A program made the translations under genes and the position numbers. A DNA stretch of 64,000 nt, from positions 372,001 through 436,000 of the forward strand of contig CAVRXL010000013.1 of NCBI GenBank assembly GCA_963725145.1, read 5' to 3'. This stretch comes from DATAEE01 sp963725145. Lineage in GTDB: Bacteria > Acidobacteriota > Vicinamibacteria > Vicinamibacterales > 2-12-FULL-66-21. The notes under the pieces were generated by a model. The model was not told the origin of the DNA. It was given only the letters and a program-made list of their open reading frames with translations, and made no database searches. Positions 17,707 to 25,244 of the stretch are shown piece after piece (positions within the stretch are counted from its first letter, which is position 1; each line of letters opens with the position of its first letter).

Positions 17707-18117
17707 TCACTGCCTCGCTACGCGAATCGATCTGACACAGTCGTTGAAGCTGCCGTCGCACGGCCCCGGCATGCCACGCAGGTTGGGTGCGTCCGATGTG
17801 ACGGTGACGCTCCTGCCCTTGAAGTCTTCATCACGATAAAGAGTCGCCGACCATCCAGGAAGCACGCGCACCGACGACACGCATTCGTCCCAGGTCGGCT
17901 CCTCTCCCTCCGCCCCGCTCGTGCAGGGACCCTCGGTGCGTTCCAGATCGGCCACATCGACATTGACCGCCTGAGAAGCACCGACGAAGTCCGCGTGGAC
18001 GTAGATGACGATCCCCTGATCGGGCGGGGTGGGGCCGAGAACGATCAGGTCGGATTCACAGGCGGCAAGCAGCCCCGAGAGAACGACGCCAGCGCCAACT
18101 CTCAACGCGCGCGCCAT
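17707..18117 (-). CDS. Beta/gamma-crystallin-like lipoprotein
   Basis: A 136-residue product from ATG 18117. It begins with a lipoprotein signal (RALRVGAGVVLSGLLAAC; lipobox LAAC, Cys at about 20). The mature part has two crystallin-type Greek-key half motifs (VYVHADFVGASQAVNVDVADL, shown here in part, and TLYRDEDFKGRSVTVTSDA) and paired cysteines (CDGSFNDCVRSIRV). Such domains bind calcium in other proteins; I cannot see whether the sites are complete. It follows pcaD on the minus strand with about 90 bp between them. Confidence 0.8.
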   Translation of the reverse strand: MARALRVGAGVVLSGLLAACESDLIVLGPTPPDQGIVIYVHADFVGASQAVNVDVADLERTEGPCTSGAEGEEPTWDECVSSVRVLPGWSATLYRDEDFKGRSVTVTSDAPNLRGMPGPCDGSFNDCVRSIRVARQ

Positions 18118-18205
18118 GGCGCACCTGCCCATCTCCCCGGCCCCGCAGGCGCTGGCGCGAAGGGAACCGGGCGGCACTCGATGGTGCCTCCGCGCGCCCG
18201 GGTTG

Positions 18206-18988
18206 TCAACGGCGCTTCAGAAACTCCGAGACGATCTGGACGAACGCATCCGGCCGTTCCACGACGCTCAGGTGACCGGCGCCGGGGATGGTGTTCAGCG
18301 TCGCGCCGGGGATGCTGTCCGCGATCTCTTTGACCATCGCGGGAGTCGCCGCCGGGTCCGCTTCACTCGCGATCGCAAGCGTTGGACACGCGATGCGGGA
18401 GATCTGCGTGTGGTAGTCGAGCGCCGCGATCGCTTCGCAGCACGCCGCGTATCCATCGTCGTTCAGGCGGAGCACGTCGTTCCTGAACCGGTGCACGACC
18501 TCCGGCCGGGATCGGCGGAACTCTGCTGAAAAGTAGCGGGCCATGATCAGGTCCGCAAGAGCCTCCATTCCGTCAGCCCGCGCCACGCGCGCGCGCTCCC
18601 GCCACTGCGCGCGCCCCTCCTCGGACAGACGGCTCACGGTGTTGGCGAGCACGAGCTTCTCGATGCGATCGGGGTATGCGATCGCGAGCCCCTGGCCGAT
18701 CATCCCGCCGAGCGAGATGCCGACCCACGAAACGCGCTCGAGCGCCAGCGCATCCATGAGCCGTACCGCGTCGCCGACCAGATCGGTGAGAGAGAAAGCG
18801 TCGGTCACGGCCTCGCTGCGCCCGTGCCCGCGCGTATCGTACCGGACGATCATGCCGGTACTCGACAGCGCGGGGACGATCTCGTTCCACATGCCGAGAG
18901 AGCACCCGAGCGCGTGGCTGAGAACGATCGGAGGACCGTCGCCGTCGAGACGGTAGCTGAGCGAGGGATGCGATGAGGACTCGACCAT
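18206..18988 (-). CDS. pcaD: 3-oxoadipate enol-lactonase
   Basis: A 260-residue alpha/beta hydrolase that opens 3-oxoadipate enol-lactone to 3-oxoadipate in the protocatechuate branch of the beta-ketoadipate pathway. Visible residues: nucleophile Ser in WVGISLGGMIG (about 97), acid Asp in IASEADPAATP and His in PGAGHLSVVERP. It is full length and placed last in a pcaHGBCD run. A palindrome spans the pcaC stop, 13 to 30 bp upstream of its ATG. Confidence 0.9.
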   Translation of the reverse strand: MVESSSHPSLSYRLDGDGPPIVLSHALGCSLGMWNEIVPALSSTGMIVRYDTRGHGRSEAVTDAFSLTDLVGDAVRLMDALALERVSWVGISLGGMIGQGLAIAYPDRIEKLVLANTVSRLSEEGRAQWRERARVARADGMEALADLIMARYFSAEFRRSRPEVVHRFRNDVLRLNDDGYAACCEAIAALDYHTQISRIACPTLAIASEADPAATPAMVKEIADSIPGATLNTIPGAGHLSVVERPDAFVQIVSEFLKRR

Positions 18989-19000
18989 TTTCTGACCCCG

Positions 19001-19018
19001 ACGACCCTAAAGGGTCGT
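19001..19018. repeat. CTRAAG-type palindrome across the pcaC stop codon
   Basis: ACGACCC-TAAA-GGGTCGT, followed by AC. It supplies the last codons and the stop (TAG, 19007-19009) of pcaC and lies directly upstream of pcaD, so it could modulate the pcaC/pcaD mRNA junction. Confidence 0.75.
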
Positions 19019-19402
19019 ACCACGAGAGCGCGCCGACAGCAGAGCCTCCGCGCGATGAAAAGCGGTGTTGGCGGCCGGGAGGCCGCAATAGACCGCGGAC
19101 TGCAGCAGTACCTCTTTCAACGTTTCCACCGGCACGCCGTGCTCGAGCGCGGCGCGGAAGTGCAGGTCGAACTCTTCCCAGCGCCCCTGGGCGATCGTGA
19201 ACGCGAGCACCAACAGGCGACGGGTCTCGTCCGGGAGACCCGGGCGAGTCCAGATCTCGTTCCAGCCGAAGCGGGTTATCAGGGATTGCAGCTCGGAGTT
19301 GAACGGCGTCCGGTTCGCGAGCGCGCGATCGACCCATGCGTCGCCGAGCACTTCCCGGCGGCGCTTGAGCCCCTTCTCGAAGGCGGGGTCCGTGTCGCTC
19401 AT
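19007..19402 (-). CDS. pcaC: 4-carboxymuconolactone decarboxylase
   Basis: A 131-residue member of the CMD/AhpD fold, converting 4-carboxymuconolactone to 3-oxoadipate enol-lactone. The N-terminal GLKRRREVLGDAWVDRAL and the FDLHFRAALEHGVPVETLKE block match PcaC. Its ATG overlaps the pcaB stop by four bases (ATGA), implying coupled translation. The C-terminal RGTTL is encoded by a REP-like palindrome, so its native tail may have been replaced. Confidence 0.92.
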   Translation of the reverse strand: MSDTDPAFEKGLKRRREVLGDAWVDRALANRTPFNSELQSLITRFGWNEIWTRPGLPDETRRLLVLAFTIAQGRWEEFDLHFRAALEHGVPVETLKEVLLQSAVYCGLPAANTAFHRAEALLSARSRGTTL

Positions 19403-20574
19403 GATCCTTCTTCCTTCAACATGTGCTCAGCCGCGCGTCTGGCCGCCTCGACCTCGGCGCGCTCGTCGAAGCCCGGCCCGAAGATGTTTCGCGCCGCATC
19501 GATGTTCCGTTTCGCATGCTCATCGTCGAAGTGAAGCCCGCGCAGCAGCGACGCGAGGCTGTCGAGCGCGCTGGCGGCGTAGCTCACGAGCGAAGGCGCA
19601 ACGGCCAGCTCGGCCTGCCACGTGCCCAGGCCGCGTTCCTGCTCGACGGCGATCGTCGACAGCAGGACCGCGGTCAGGCCCTCCACGACCTTTCCGCAGC
19701 TCCGGATGCGCAAACACAATACGGGGTTTCGCTTGTGTGGCATCGCCGACGAGAAACCCTTCTCCGATCCCGGGTCGCGGACCTCGCCGACCTCGGTCTG
19801 CGACATCAGCGCCAGGTCGCCCGCGATCTTCGCCGCGAAGCCGGTCGCGAGGCCGAGCTGCAGCAAGAGGTTCGTCCAGGCGTCGCGCGCCGATTGCCAG
19901 GTCCCGGCCGGTCCGGCGCCGAGCCCGAGCTCGCGGGCGACGGCCGTCCGCAACGCCGGCCACCGGTCGCCGAACGAGGCGCCGGTGCCGACGGGTCCTC
20001 CGAGCTGAACGTGCAGCCCTTCGTCCGCCGCTTCCCGCAGCCGTTTCTCGCACCGCCTGAGCGCCAGCCCCCAGTTCGCGGTGGTGGCTCCGAACGTCGT
20101 GATGCCCGCCGCCTGCAGCAGCGTCCTGGCGAGGACAGGAGTGCCCGCGTGCTTCCGCGCGAGGTCGAACGCCGCCTCGCGCGACGCCGCGAGCGAGTCG
20201 AGGGCCAGCTGCACGCAGGGCTTCACGCACAACACCATGGCGGTGTCGAGCGCATCCTGCGACGTCGCGCCCACGTGAAGGAAGCGTCCGGCGCCCGCGC
20301 TCCGTGCTTCGACCGCCTCGCCGAGCTGCACGAGAATCTCGACGACCGGCGTTCCCGCCTCGTGACCCTTCGCCGCGATCCGGTCGAGGTCCGGGCTGAA
20401 CTCGCGCGCGGTCGCCCCGATAGCCTCCGCGGCATCCGGTGGCACGAGGCCGATCGCCGCCTGTGCGCGCGCCAGTGCCGCTTCGAAACGGACGATCGCG
20501 GCGACGAAGGAGGAGCGCGACAGGTGCTGGTCGCAGGCCGAGCCGGTCAGGATGGCGGAGGTCAGGGTTGTCAC
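19399..20574 (-). CDS. pcaB: 3-carboxy-cis,cis-muconate cycloisomerase
   Basis: A 391-residue member of the fumarase/aspartase superfamily, cyclising 3-carboxymuconate to 4-carboxymuconolactone. The superfamily signature is clear in SSAMPHKRNP, and HVGATSQDALDTA matches the active-site block. I place the start at GTG 20574, which overlaps the pcaG TGA (GTGA) and opens with VTTLTSAIL; a longer ORF to 20622 would run back into pcaG. It overlaps pcaC by four bases downstream. Confidence 0.92.
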   Translation of the reverse strand: MTTLTSAILTGSACDQHLSRSSFVAAIVRFEAALARAQAAIGLVPPDAAEAIGATAREFSPDLDRIAAKGHEAGTPVVEILVQLGEAVEARSAGAGRFLHVGATSQDALDTAMVLCVKPCVQLALDSLAASREAAFDLARKHAGTPVLARTLLQAAGITTFGATTANWGLALRRCEKRLREAADEGLHVQLGGPVGTGASFGDRWPALRTAVARELGLGAGPAGTWQSARDAWTNLLLQLGLATGFAAKIAGDLALMSQTEVGEVRDPGSEKGFSSAMPHKRNPVLCLRIRSCGKVVEGLTAVLLSTIAVEQERGLGTWQAELAVAPSLVSYAASALDSLASLLRGLHFDDEHAKRNIDAARNIFGPGFDERAEVEAARRAAEHMLKEEGS

Positions 20575-21047
20575 AAGTCGAAAAACACTGTTTCCCGGTC
20601 TCCCTGCAGCCGGATTGACCACTCGAGCGTCCGCCGGGCCGCGTCGGCGCCGTCGGATACCAGCGTCATGAGACGTTCCCGCGGCACAAGGGCCAGCTCC
20701 GGACGCGCGTGCAGGCCGTCGGAGGTTGCGGCCGCATAGAGACGCGTTCGCAGCGCGCCGTTGAGACCGCGCGCGAAGAGGGTCACATGCGCGATCCCGT
20801 CATCCGCATCGCGCCGCACCACGAACTCGAACCGACCCGCGGCGTCGGTGAACATCCGCTGGAATCCGTGCGTCTGCCGGACTTCCAGCATCGCGTCCGG
20901 TACGCCGGCGCCGTTGGCGTCGACGACTGCGCCGCCGACGAGCCACTCGCCGTCCCGCAGGTCTCCGTCGCGGCGGGTCAGAGCCCACTCGAGCCCTTCA
21001 TGAAAGAAAGGGCCGATCGTCTGCGACGGGGTTTCGGGCGCGTTCAT
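20571..21047 (-). CDS. pcaG: Protocatechuate 3,4-dioxygenase alpha subunit
   Basis: A 158-residue intradiol dioxygenase alpha chain. It begins PETPSQTIGPFFHEGLEW, typical of PcaG, and has the AMLEVRQTH-like beta core. As usual for the alpha chain it lacks the iron ligands, which PcaH supplies. It is somewhat shorter than the usual 190-200 residues. It lies 15 bp after pcaH and overlaps pcaB by four bases. Confidence 0.92.
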   Translation of the reverse strand: MNAPETPSQTIGPFFHEGLEWALTRRDGDLRDGEWLVGGAVVDANGAGVPDAMLEVRQTHGFQRMFTDAAGRFEFVVRRDADDGIAHVTLFARGLNGALRTRLYAAATSDGLHARPELALVPRERLMTLVSDGADAARRTLEWSIRLQGDRETVFFDL

Positions 21048-21062
21048 CTGCCTTGATCCGCG

Positions 21063-21719
21063 TCAATCCGCGGCTGGCGTTCCTCCGAGCACGATGTCGA
21101 AGCGATAGCCGAGCGCGACGCCTTCGACGGCGAGCGACAGATCGAACGACGATATCAACCGCTCGCGCGCGAACGCCGGCACGCTGTTGTAGATCGGATC
21201 GATCAGCAGCAGCGGATCGCCAGGAAAGTACATCTGTGTGATCAAGCGTTGCGCGTACGATTCGCCGAACAGCGAGAAGTGGATGTGCGCCGGCCGCCAG
21301 GCCTTCGGATGGTTCTCCCACGGATACGGGCCCGGCCTGATCGTGACGAAGCGGTACCAACCCTCGGCGTCGGTGAGCACGCGCCCCAGGCCGCGGAAAT
21401 GCGGATCGATCGGCGCGTGATGCTGGTCGGCGGCATCGGTGTAACGTCCGGCCGCATTGCACTGCCACACTTCGACGAGCGACTCGCGCACCGGCCGGCC
21501 GTTGCCGTCCAGGAGGCGTCCCCCGACGACGATCTTCTCGCCGAGCGGCTCAGCCGTCGACTGCCGCGTCAGGTCTGCGTCGATCGGGATCGCGGAGCGA
21601 GGAACGATCGGACCGACCAGGCCGCGTCCATCCGCGGCCAACGCGATCGACGGCTGCCGCGGCGCGCGCGCCCGCGTGCTCTTGTAGTCGGGATAGAGCA
21701 GCGGCGGATGCGGGTTCAC
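21063..21719 (-). CDS. pcaH: Protocatechuate 3,4-dioxygenase beta subunit
   Basis: A 218-residue catalytic subunit of the Fe(III) intradiol dioxygenase, which cleaves protocatechuate to 3-carboxymuconate. Fe ligands are in place: Tyr of CNAAGRYTD, Tyr of PGPYPWENH and the His pair of WRPAHIHFS. I chose GTG 21719, giving VNPHPPLLYPDYKSTRARAP; the ORF is open to 21809 but that stretch overlaps the neighbouring gene. First of the pcaHGBCD genes. Only 25 bp separate it from the upstream secreted-protein gene, so the promoter may lie before that gene. Confidence 0.93.
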   Translation of the reverse strand: MNPHPPLLYPDYKSTRARAPRQPSIALAADGRGLVGPIVPRSAIPIDADLTRQSTAEPLGEKIVVGGRLLDGNGRPVRESLVEVWQCNAAGRYTDAADQHHAPIDPHFRGLGRVLTDAEGWYRFVTIRPGPYPWENHPKAWRPAHIHFSLFGESYAQRLITQMYFPGDPLLLIDPIYNSVPAFARERLISSFDLSLAVEGVALGYRFDIVLGGTPAAD

Positions 21720-21744
21720 GAAGAGCAGTATAGCCGCAGGCCGA

Positions 21745-22254
21745 TTATTTCTTGAACGTGCACGTCCCGCTGTAATCGGCGATAGCGTTGCCTTCGAGTG
21801 TCTTCGCACCTGTCAAGACGATCCGAAGATCGCAACGGACCTTGGGGCCGGCCAGGCGGTGGGCCAAATGGACCTCACCGAATCCCGCTCCGGTATTCAG
21901 ATTGACTTCGAAACGAAACTCGTCGTCATGCAGCATGACGGGCGCCGATCCGAGGATTGTTCCGGAGAAGACCTGGTGGCCCGTGTTCACCAGTGTGCTC
22001 TTGACAAAGTCGAAGATCGACGTGGGTCGGTACAGGACGCGTCCGATCAAGTCTCCCGTCAGGTCGACAGTCTCAGTGCTCCGTTGAATCATTCCGAATT
22101 CTGTCCGCTCCTGCGAGTGGATGATGGCAGTCGTGAAGAAATGCACACCGCTGCCGGCGACGGACCGCGTGATGGACGGCGCCTCCTCGGACGCCACCGG
22201 GAGTGTGGACCCAAGCACAATCATTGAAATGAGTGTCATGACGTGGTGTGGCAT
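21745..22254 (-). CDS. Hypothetical secreted beta-rich protein
   Basis: A 169-residue protein from ATG 22254, which has a good ribosome site (GGAAAGGAG, about seven bases before). A signal peptide (MTLISMIVLGSTLPVAS) precedes a beta-strand-rich domain with two cysteines near the end (KVRCDLRIVLTGAK, YSGTCTFKK). Family not recognised. It sits immediately upstream of pcaH on the same strand, possibly in the same transcript, and is divergent from the regulator gene. Confidence 0.7.
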   Translation of the reverse strand: MPHHVMTLISMIVLGSTLPVASEEAPSITRSVAGSGVHFFTTAIIHSQERTEFGMIQRSTETVDLTGDLIGRVLYRPTSIFDFVKSTLVNTGHQVFSGTILGSAPVMLHDDEFRFEVNLNTGAGFGEVHLAHRLAGPKVRCDLRIVLTGAKTLEGNAIADYSGTCTFKK

Positions 22255-22325
22255 CGTGAATCTCCTTTCCTTGAAGGTAGGAGCGCTCGGGAATCGGGCA
22301 AAGCGCCATGGAAGGCCGTTGCGGC

Positions 22326-22345
22326 GGTGGCTCGCTCCGGCCACC
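22326..22345. promoter_or_regulatory. Inverted repeat in the divergent promoter region
   Basis: GGTGGC (22326-22331) and GCCACC (22340-22345) form an inverted repeat with an 8-bp spacer, 21 bp upstream of the HTH regulator start, in the 112-bp region shared with the secreted-protein/pca side. A possible operator or leader hairpin; there is no direct evidence. Confidence 0.3.
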
Positions 22346-22366
22346 TTTGGCCGCCTAAGGACTAAG

Positions 22367-24019
22367 ATGAGGCCGATGACCGCTGCTCCGACCGACCGCT
22401 TGGAGTCGTGGAAGGAGATCGCCGCCTATCTCAATCGCGGCGTGCGCACGGTCCGCCGGTGGGAGACGGACGAGGGCCTTCCGGTGCACCGCCACGTGCA
22501 CCGCGCGCTCGGCAGCGTCTACGCCTACAAGTCCGAGATCGATACCTGGAGGCAGACCGGTCGACGCCGTACTTCGCTGCAATCTGCCGCCGCGGTGCGT
22601 CGGACCGCTCCCACCCCTGCACCCACAAAGTCCATCGCGGTCCTGCCGTTCCTGAACCTGAGCCCGGATCCGGAAGACGACTACTTCGCGGACGGCCTCA
22701 CCGATGAAGTGATTGCCGATCTCTCGAAGGTGCGAACCCTTCGTGTCACCTCACGTACCTCGTCTATGGCGCTCAAGGGGACGAAGAAGGATGTGAAAAC
22801 GATTGCGCGGAAGCTGGGTGTCCGTTACATCCTGGAAGGAACCGTGCGTCGGGCGGGGAGCCGGTTGCGGATCGGTGCGCAACTCATCGACGCCGGCACG
22901 GACGACCATGTGTGGGCCGACAAGTACGAGGGCAGTATCGAGGATCTCTTCGCGATACAGGAACGTCTGGCCCGTGTGATCGTCGATGCCCTGCAGCTCC
23001 GGCTCACGGCTGAAGAAGACCGCCGCCTTGCCGAGCGCCCCATCCCTGACCTGCACGCGTACGAATGCTACCTTCGTGCCCGGCACGAACTCTGGCGGTG
23101 GCGGAAGGACGCGATCGATCACGCAGTCCAGCTCCTCCACAACGGACTGGGTATCGTCGGCGAAAATGCCCGACTCTACGCGGCGCTGGGTCTTGCGCAT
23201 CTCCAGTACCGGGAGGCCGGGATCGATTTCAGCGATCGTCCACTCCGCGAGGCCGAAGTGTGTGCCGGGAAGGTCTTCGCGCTCGATCCACAATCCCCCT
23301 CGGGATTGCAGCTGCGTGGCTGGATTCACTACGCCCGCGGGCAAATCCAGGAGGCCGTTCATGACCTGAAAGCGGCGCTCGCGATGGACCCCAACAACGC
23401 CGACACGCTCCTGCTGCTCTGCAACTGCTACCTGATATCAGGCCAGGTGTCGGTCGCGCGAACCCTCATCGACCGTGTTTTGACCGTTGATCCCCTCACG
23501 CCGCTGAGCCGCTGCCTGCCAGGCTTCGCCGACGCGTCCGACGGCAACTTCGCTGCGGCCGTCGAGCCCTATCGGCAGATGTTCGAGATGGATCCAGGGA
23601 ACCCTATGGCGCGGCTCTTCTACGTGTGGGTCCTCGCCGCCAACGGTCGCATGGAGGACGTACGGTCAATCGTCCGAACGTTTCCGGCGGAGGTCGAAGA
23701 TACCGTTCCGGCAAGACTCGCGTCCTTCCTCGCGCAGGCCCTCGCGGGAAATCGAGATGCACATGCGATAGTGACCCCGGAGATTGAGGCGGTCGCGAAC
23801 GCCGCCGACGTGTTTCCGCGATTTCTCGCCCAGGGCTACGCGCTGGCCGGCCAGCCGGACCGCGCGCTGCACTGGCTCGCGATTGCAGTCGACCGTGGTT
23901 TCATCAACTATCCTTTTCTCGCGCGGCACGATCCGTTTTTCGAAGACCTCCGTAGCGATCCCAGATTCCAGCGCCTGCTGCAGACAGTCCGGGGGCGGTG
24001 GGCGAAGTTCGAATCATGA
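22367..24019 (+). CDS. HTH / TolB-like / TPR regulator
   Basis: About 550 residues from ATG 22367 (AAGGA five bases before). An N-terminal helix-turn-helix of excisionase/MerR-like type (SWKEIAAYLNRGVRTVRRWE, about 14-33) resembles the DNA-binding part of many acidobacterial sensor proteins. A TolB/FlgO-like domain follows (KSIAVLPFLNLSPDPEDDYF, about 85-205), then TPR repeats to the end (ALDPQSPSGLQLRGWIHYAR). There is no membrane segment. It is probably a transcriptional regulator with a protein-interaction tail. Its stop overlaps the next gene's start (ATGA), so it is co-translated with the MetE-like enzyme. Confidence 0.88.
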   Translation: MRPMTAAPTDRLESWKEIAAYLNRGVRTVRRWETDEGLPVHRHVHRALGSVYAYKSEIDTWRQTGRRRTSLQSAAAVRRTAPTPAPTKSIAVLPFLNLSPDPEDDYFADGLTDEVIADLSKVRTLRVTSRTSSMALKGTKKDVKTIARKLGVRYILEGTVRRAGSRLRIGAQLIDAGTDDHVWADKYEGSIEDLFAIQERLARVIVDALQLRLTAEEDRRLAERPIPDLHAYECYLRARHELWRWRKDAIDHAVQLLHNGLGIVGENARLYAALGLAHLQYREAGIDFSDRPLREAEVCAGKVFALDPQSPSGLQLRGWIHYARGQIQEAVHDLKAALAMDPNNADTLLLLCNCYLISGQVSVARTLIDRVLTVDPLTPLSRCLPGFADASDGNFAAAVEPYRQMFEMDPGNPMARLFYVWVLAANGRMEDVRSIVRTFPAEVEDTVPARLASFLAQALAGNRDAHAIVTPEIEAVANAADVFPRFLAQGYALAGQPDRALHWLAIAVDRGFINYPFLARHDPFFEDLRSDPRFQRLLQTVRGRWAKFES

Positions 24020-25104
24020 TCACCATTCGCGCCGAAACAATCGGGAGCCTGCTCCGTCCGCAGTACCTGACGGATGCTCGACAGCGTCTCGACCGCGGCG
24101 ACCTCACGCCGGCCGCCTTCAAGGCGATCGAGGATCGGGCCGTGGATGAGGCGGTCGCGGTGCAGGAAGCGGCCGGCCTCGACGTCGTGACCGACGGGGA
24201 GCAGCGGCGCTACGCGTTCTTCGGACACCTTATCGATGCGCTCGAGGGCTTCGAGAAGCGGGCCGGCTGGGCCATCACGTTTCATGACGAGCAGGGGCAT
24301 GAGGCCACACTCGAGCGACCGGTCGTCGTCGAGAAGCTGCGGTGGCGACGGCAGATGGCGGTCGAGGAGTTCGCGTACCTGCGCGGTCGGACGAAGCGGC
24401 CGGTCAAGGTGACGCTCGTCAGCGCGCAGCAGGCGGCGGCCTACTACGATCCCGACAAGTCCCGCGGCGCGTATCCGACCCGGGACGCGTACCTCGCGGA
24501 CCTCGTCGACTTCACGCGCCGCGAGATCGCCGAGCTCCGGCGCCTCGGCTGTGAGTACATCCAGATCGACGCTCCGCAGTACGCGGCGCTGCTCGATGAG
24601 TCGATCCGCGAAGGCTATCGCAAGCGGGGAAGCGATCCGGACAAGATGCTGGACGCCTGCATCGAGCTCGACAACGCCATCATCGCCGGCCACGCGGGCG
24701 TCCTGTTCGGAATTCACATCTGCCGAGGGAACTACCAATCCATGTTTTACGCGTCGGGTGGCTACGACCGCATCGCTCAGCAGGTCTTCCGGCGCGCGCG
24801 CTTCGACCGCTTCCTCCTCGAGTACGACGACGAGCGGTCGGGGACGTTCGAACCGCTGCGGCACGTGCCGGACGATCGCGGGGTGGTGCTCGGGCTCGTC
24901 AGCTCCAAGAAGCCTGCGCTCGAGCCGGCCGAGGAGTTGAAGCGCCGCGTTGCCGAGGCGGCGCGCGTCATCCCCCTCGAGCGGCTCGCGCTCAGCCCGC
25001 AATGCGGATTCGCGTCGACGTCGGAGGGTAACCGCCTGACGCCGGACGATCAGCGGCGGAAGCTCGAGCTCGTCGCCGGAACCGCGCGCGCCGTGTGGGC
25101 GTAG
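24016..25104 (+). CDS. MetE C-terminal-domain-like methyltransferase
   Basis: A 362-residue cobalamin-independent methionine synthase catalytic domain, about half the length of MetE and lacking its N-terminal domain. Zn ligands appear as the His and Cys of GIHICRGN and the Cys of SPQCGFAS. TIGSLLRP and DGEQRR agree with the family. Short members usually act on other methyl donors or acceptors rather than methyl-THF-triglutamate, so plain methionine synthesis is uncertain. ATG 24016 overlaps the regulator's TGA by four bases. Confidence 0.88.
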   Translation: MITIRAETIGSLLRPQYLTDARQRLDRGDLTPAAFKAIEDRAVDEAVAVQEAAGLDVVTDGEQRRYAFFGHLIDALEGFEKRAGWAITFHDEQGHEATLERPVVVEKLRWRRQMAVEEFAYLRGRTKRPVKVTLVSAQQAAAYYDPDKSRGAYPTRDAYLADLVDFTRREIAELRRLGCEYIQIDAPQYAALLDESIREGYRKRGSDPDKMLDACIELDNAIIAGHAGVLFGIHICRGNYQSMFYASGGYDRIAQQVFRRARFDRFLLEYDDERSGTFEPLRHVPDDRGVVLGLVSSKKPALEPAEELKRRVAEAARVIPLERLALSPQCGFASTSEGNRLTPDDQRRKLELVAGTARAVWA

Positions 25105-25135
25105 AATGCGTGTGGCCGCTCTCAAAATCGGCGCG

Positions 25136-25223
25136 GCAGCCCTAAAGGGCTGCGCTACGGGACCCGTGTAGCGCGGCTGCGCTACCAATCAGAGACACCC
25201 GTAGCGCAGGCCTTTAGGCCTGC
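25136..25223. repeat. Array of three palindromes before an Oar-like gene
   Basis: GCAGCCC-TAAA-GGGCTGC (25136-25153), GTAGCGC-ggct-GCGCTAC (25168-25185) and GCAGGCC-TTTA-GGCCTGC (25206-25223), spaced by GCTAC/GTAGC tails. It fills most of the 140-bp gap between the MetE-like and receptor genes; the receptor's promoter or leader must include it. Confidence 0.82.
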
Positions 25224-25244
25224 TTCGCGGGAAGGAGCTCGTTC

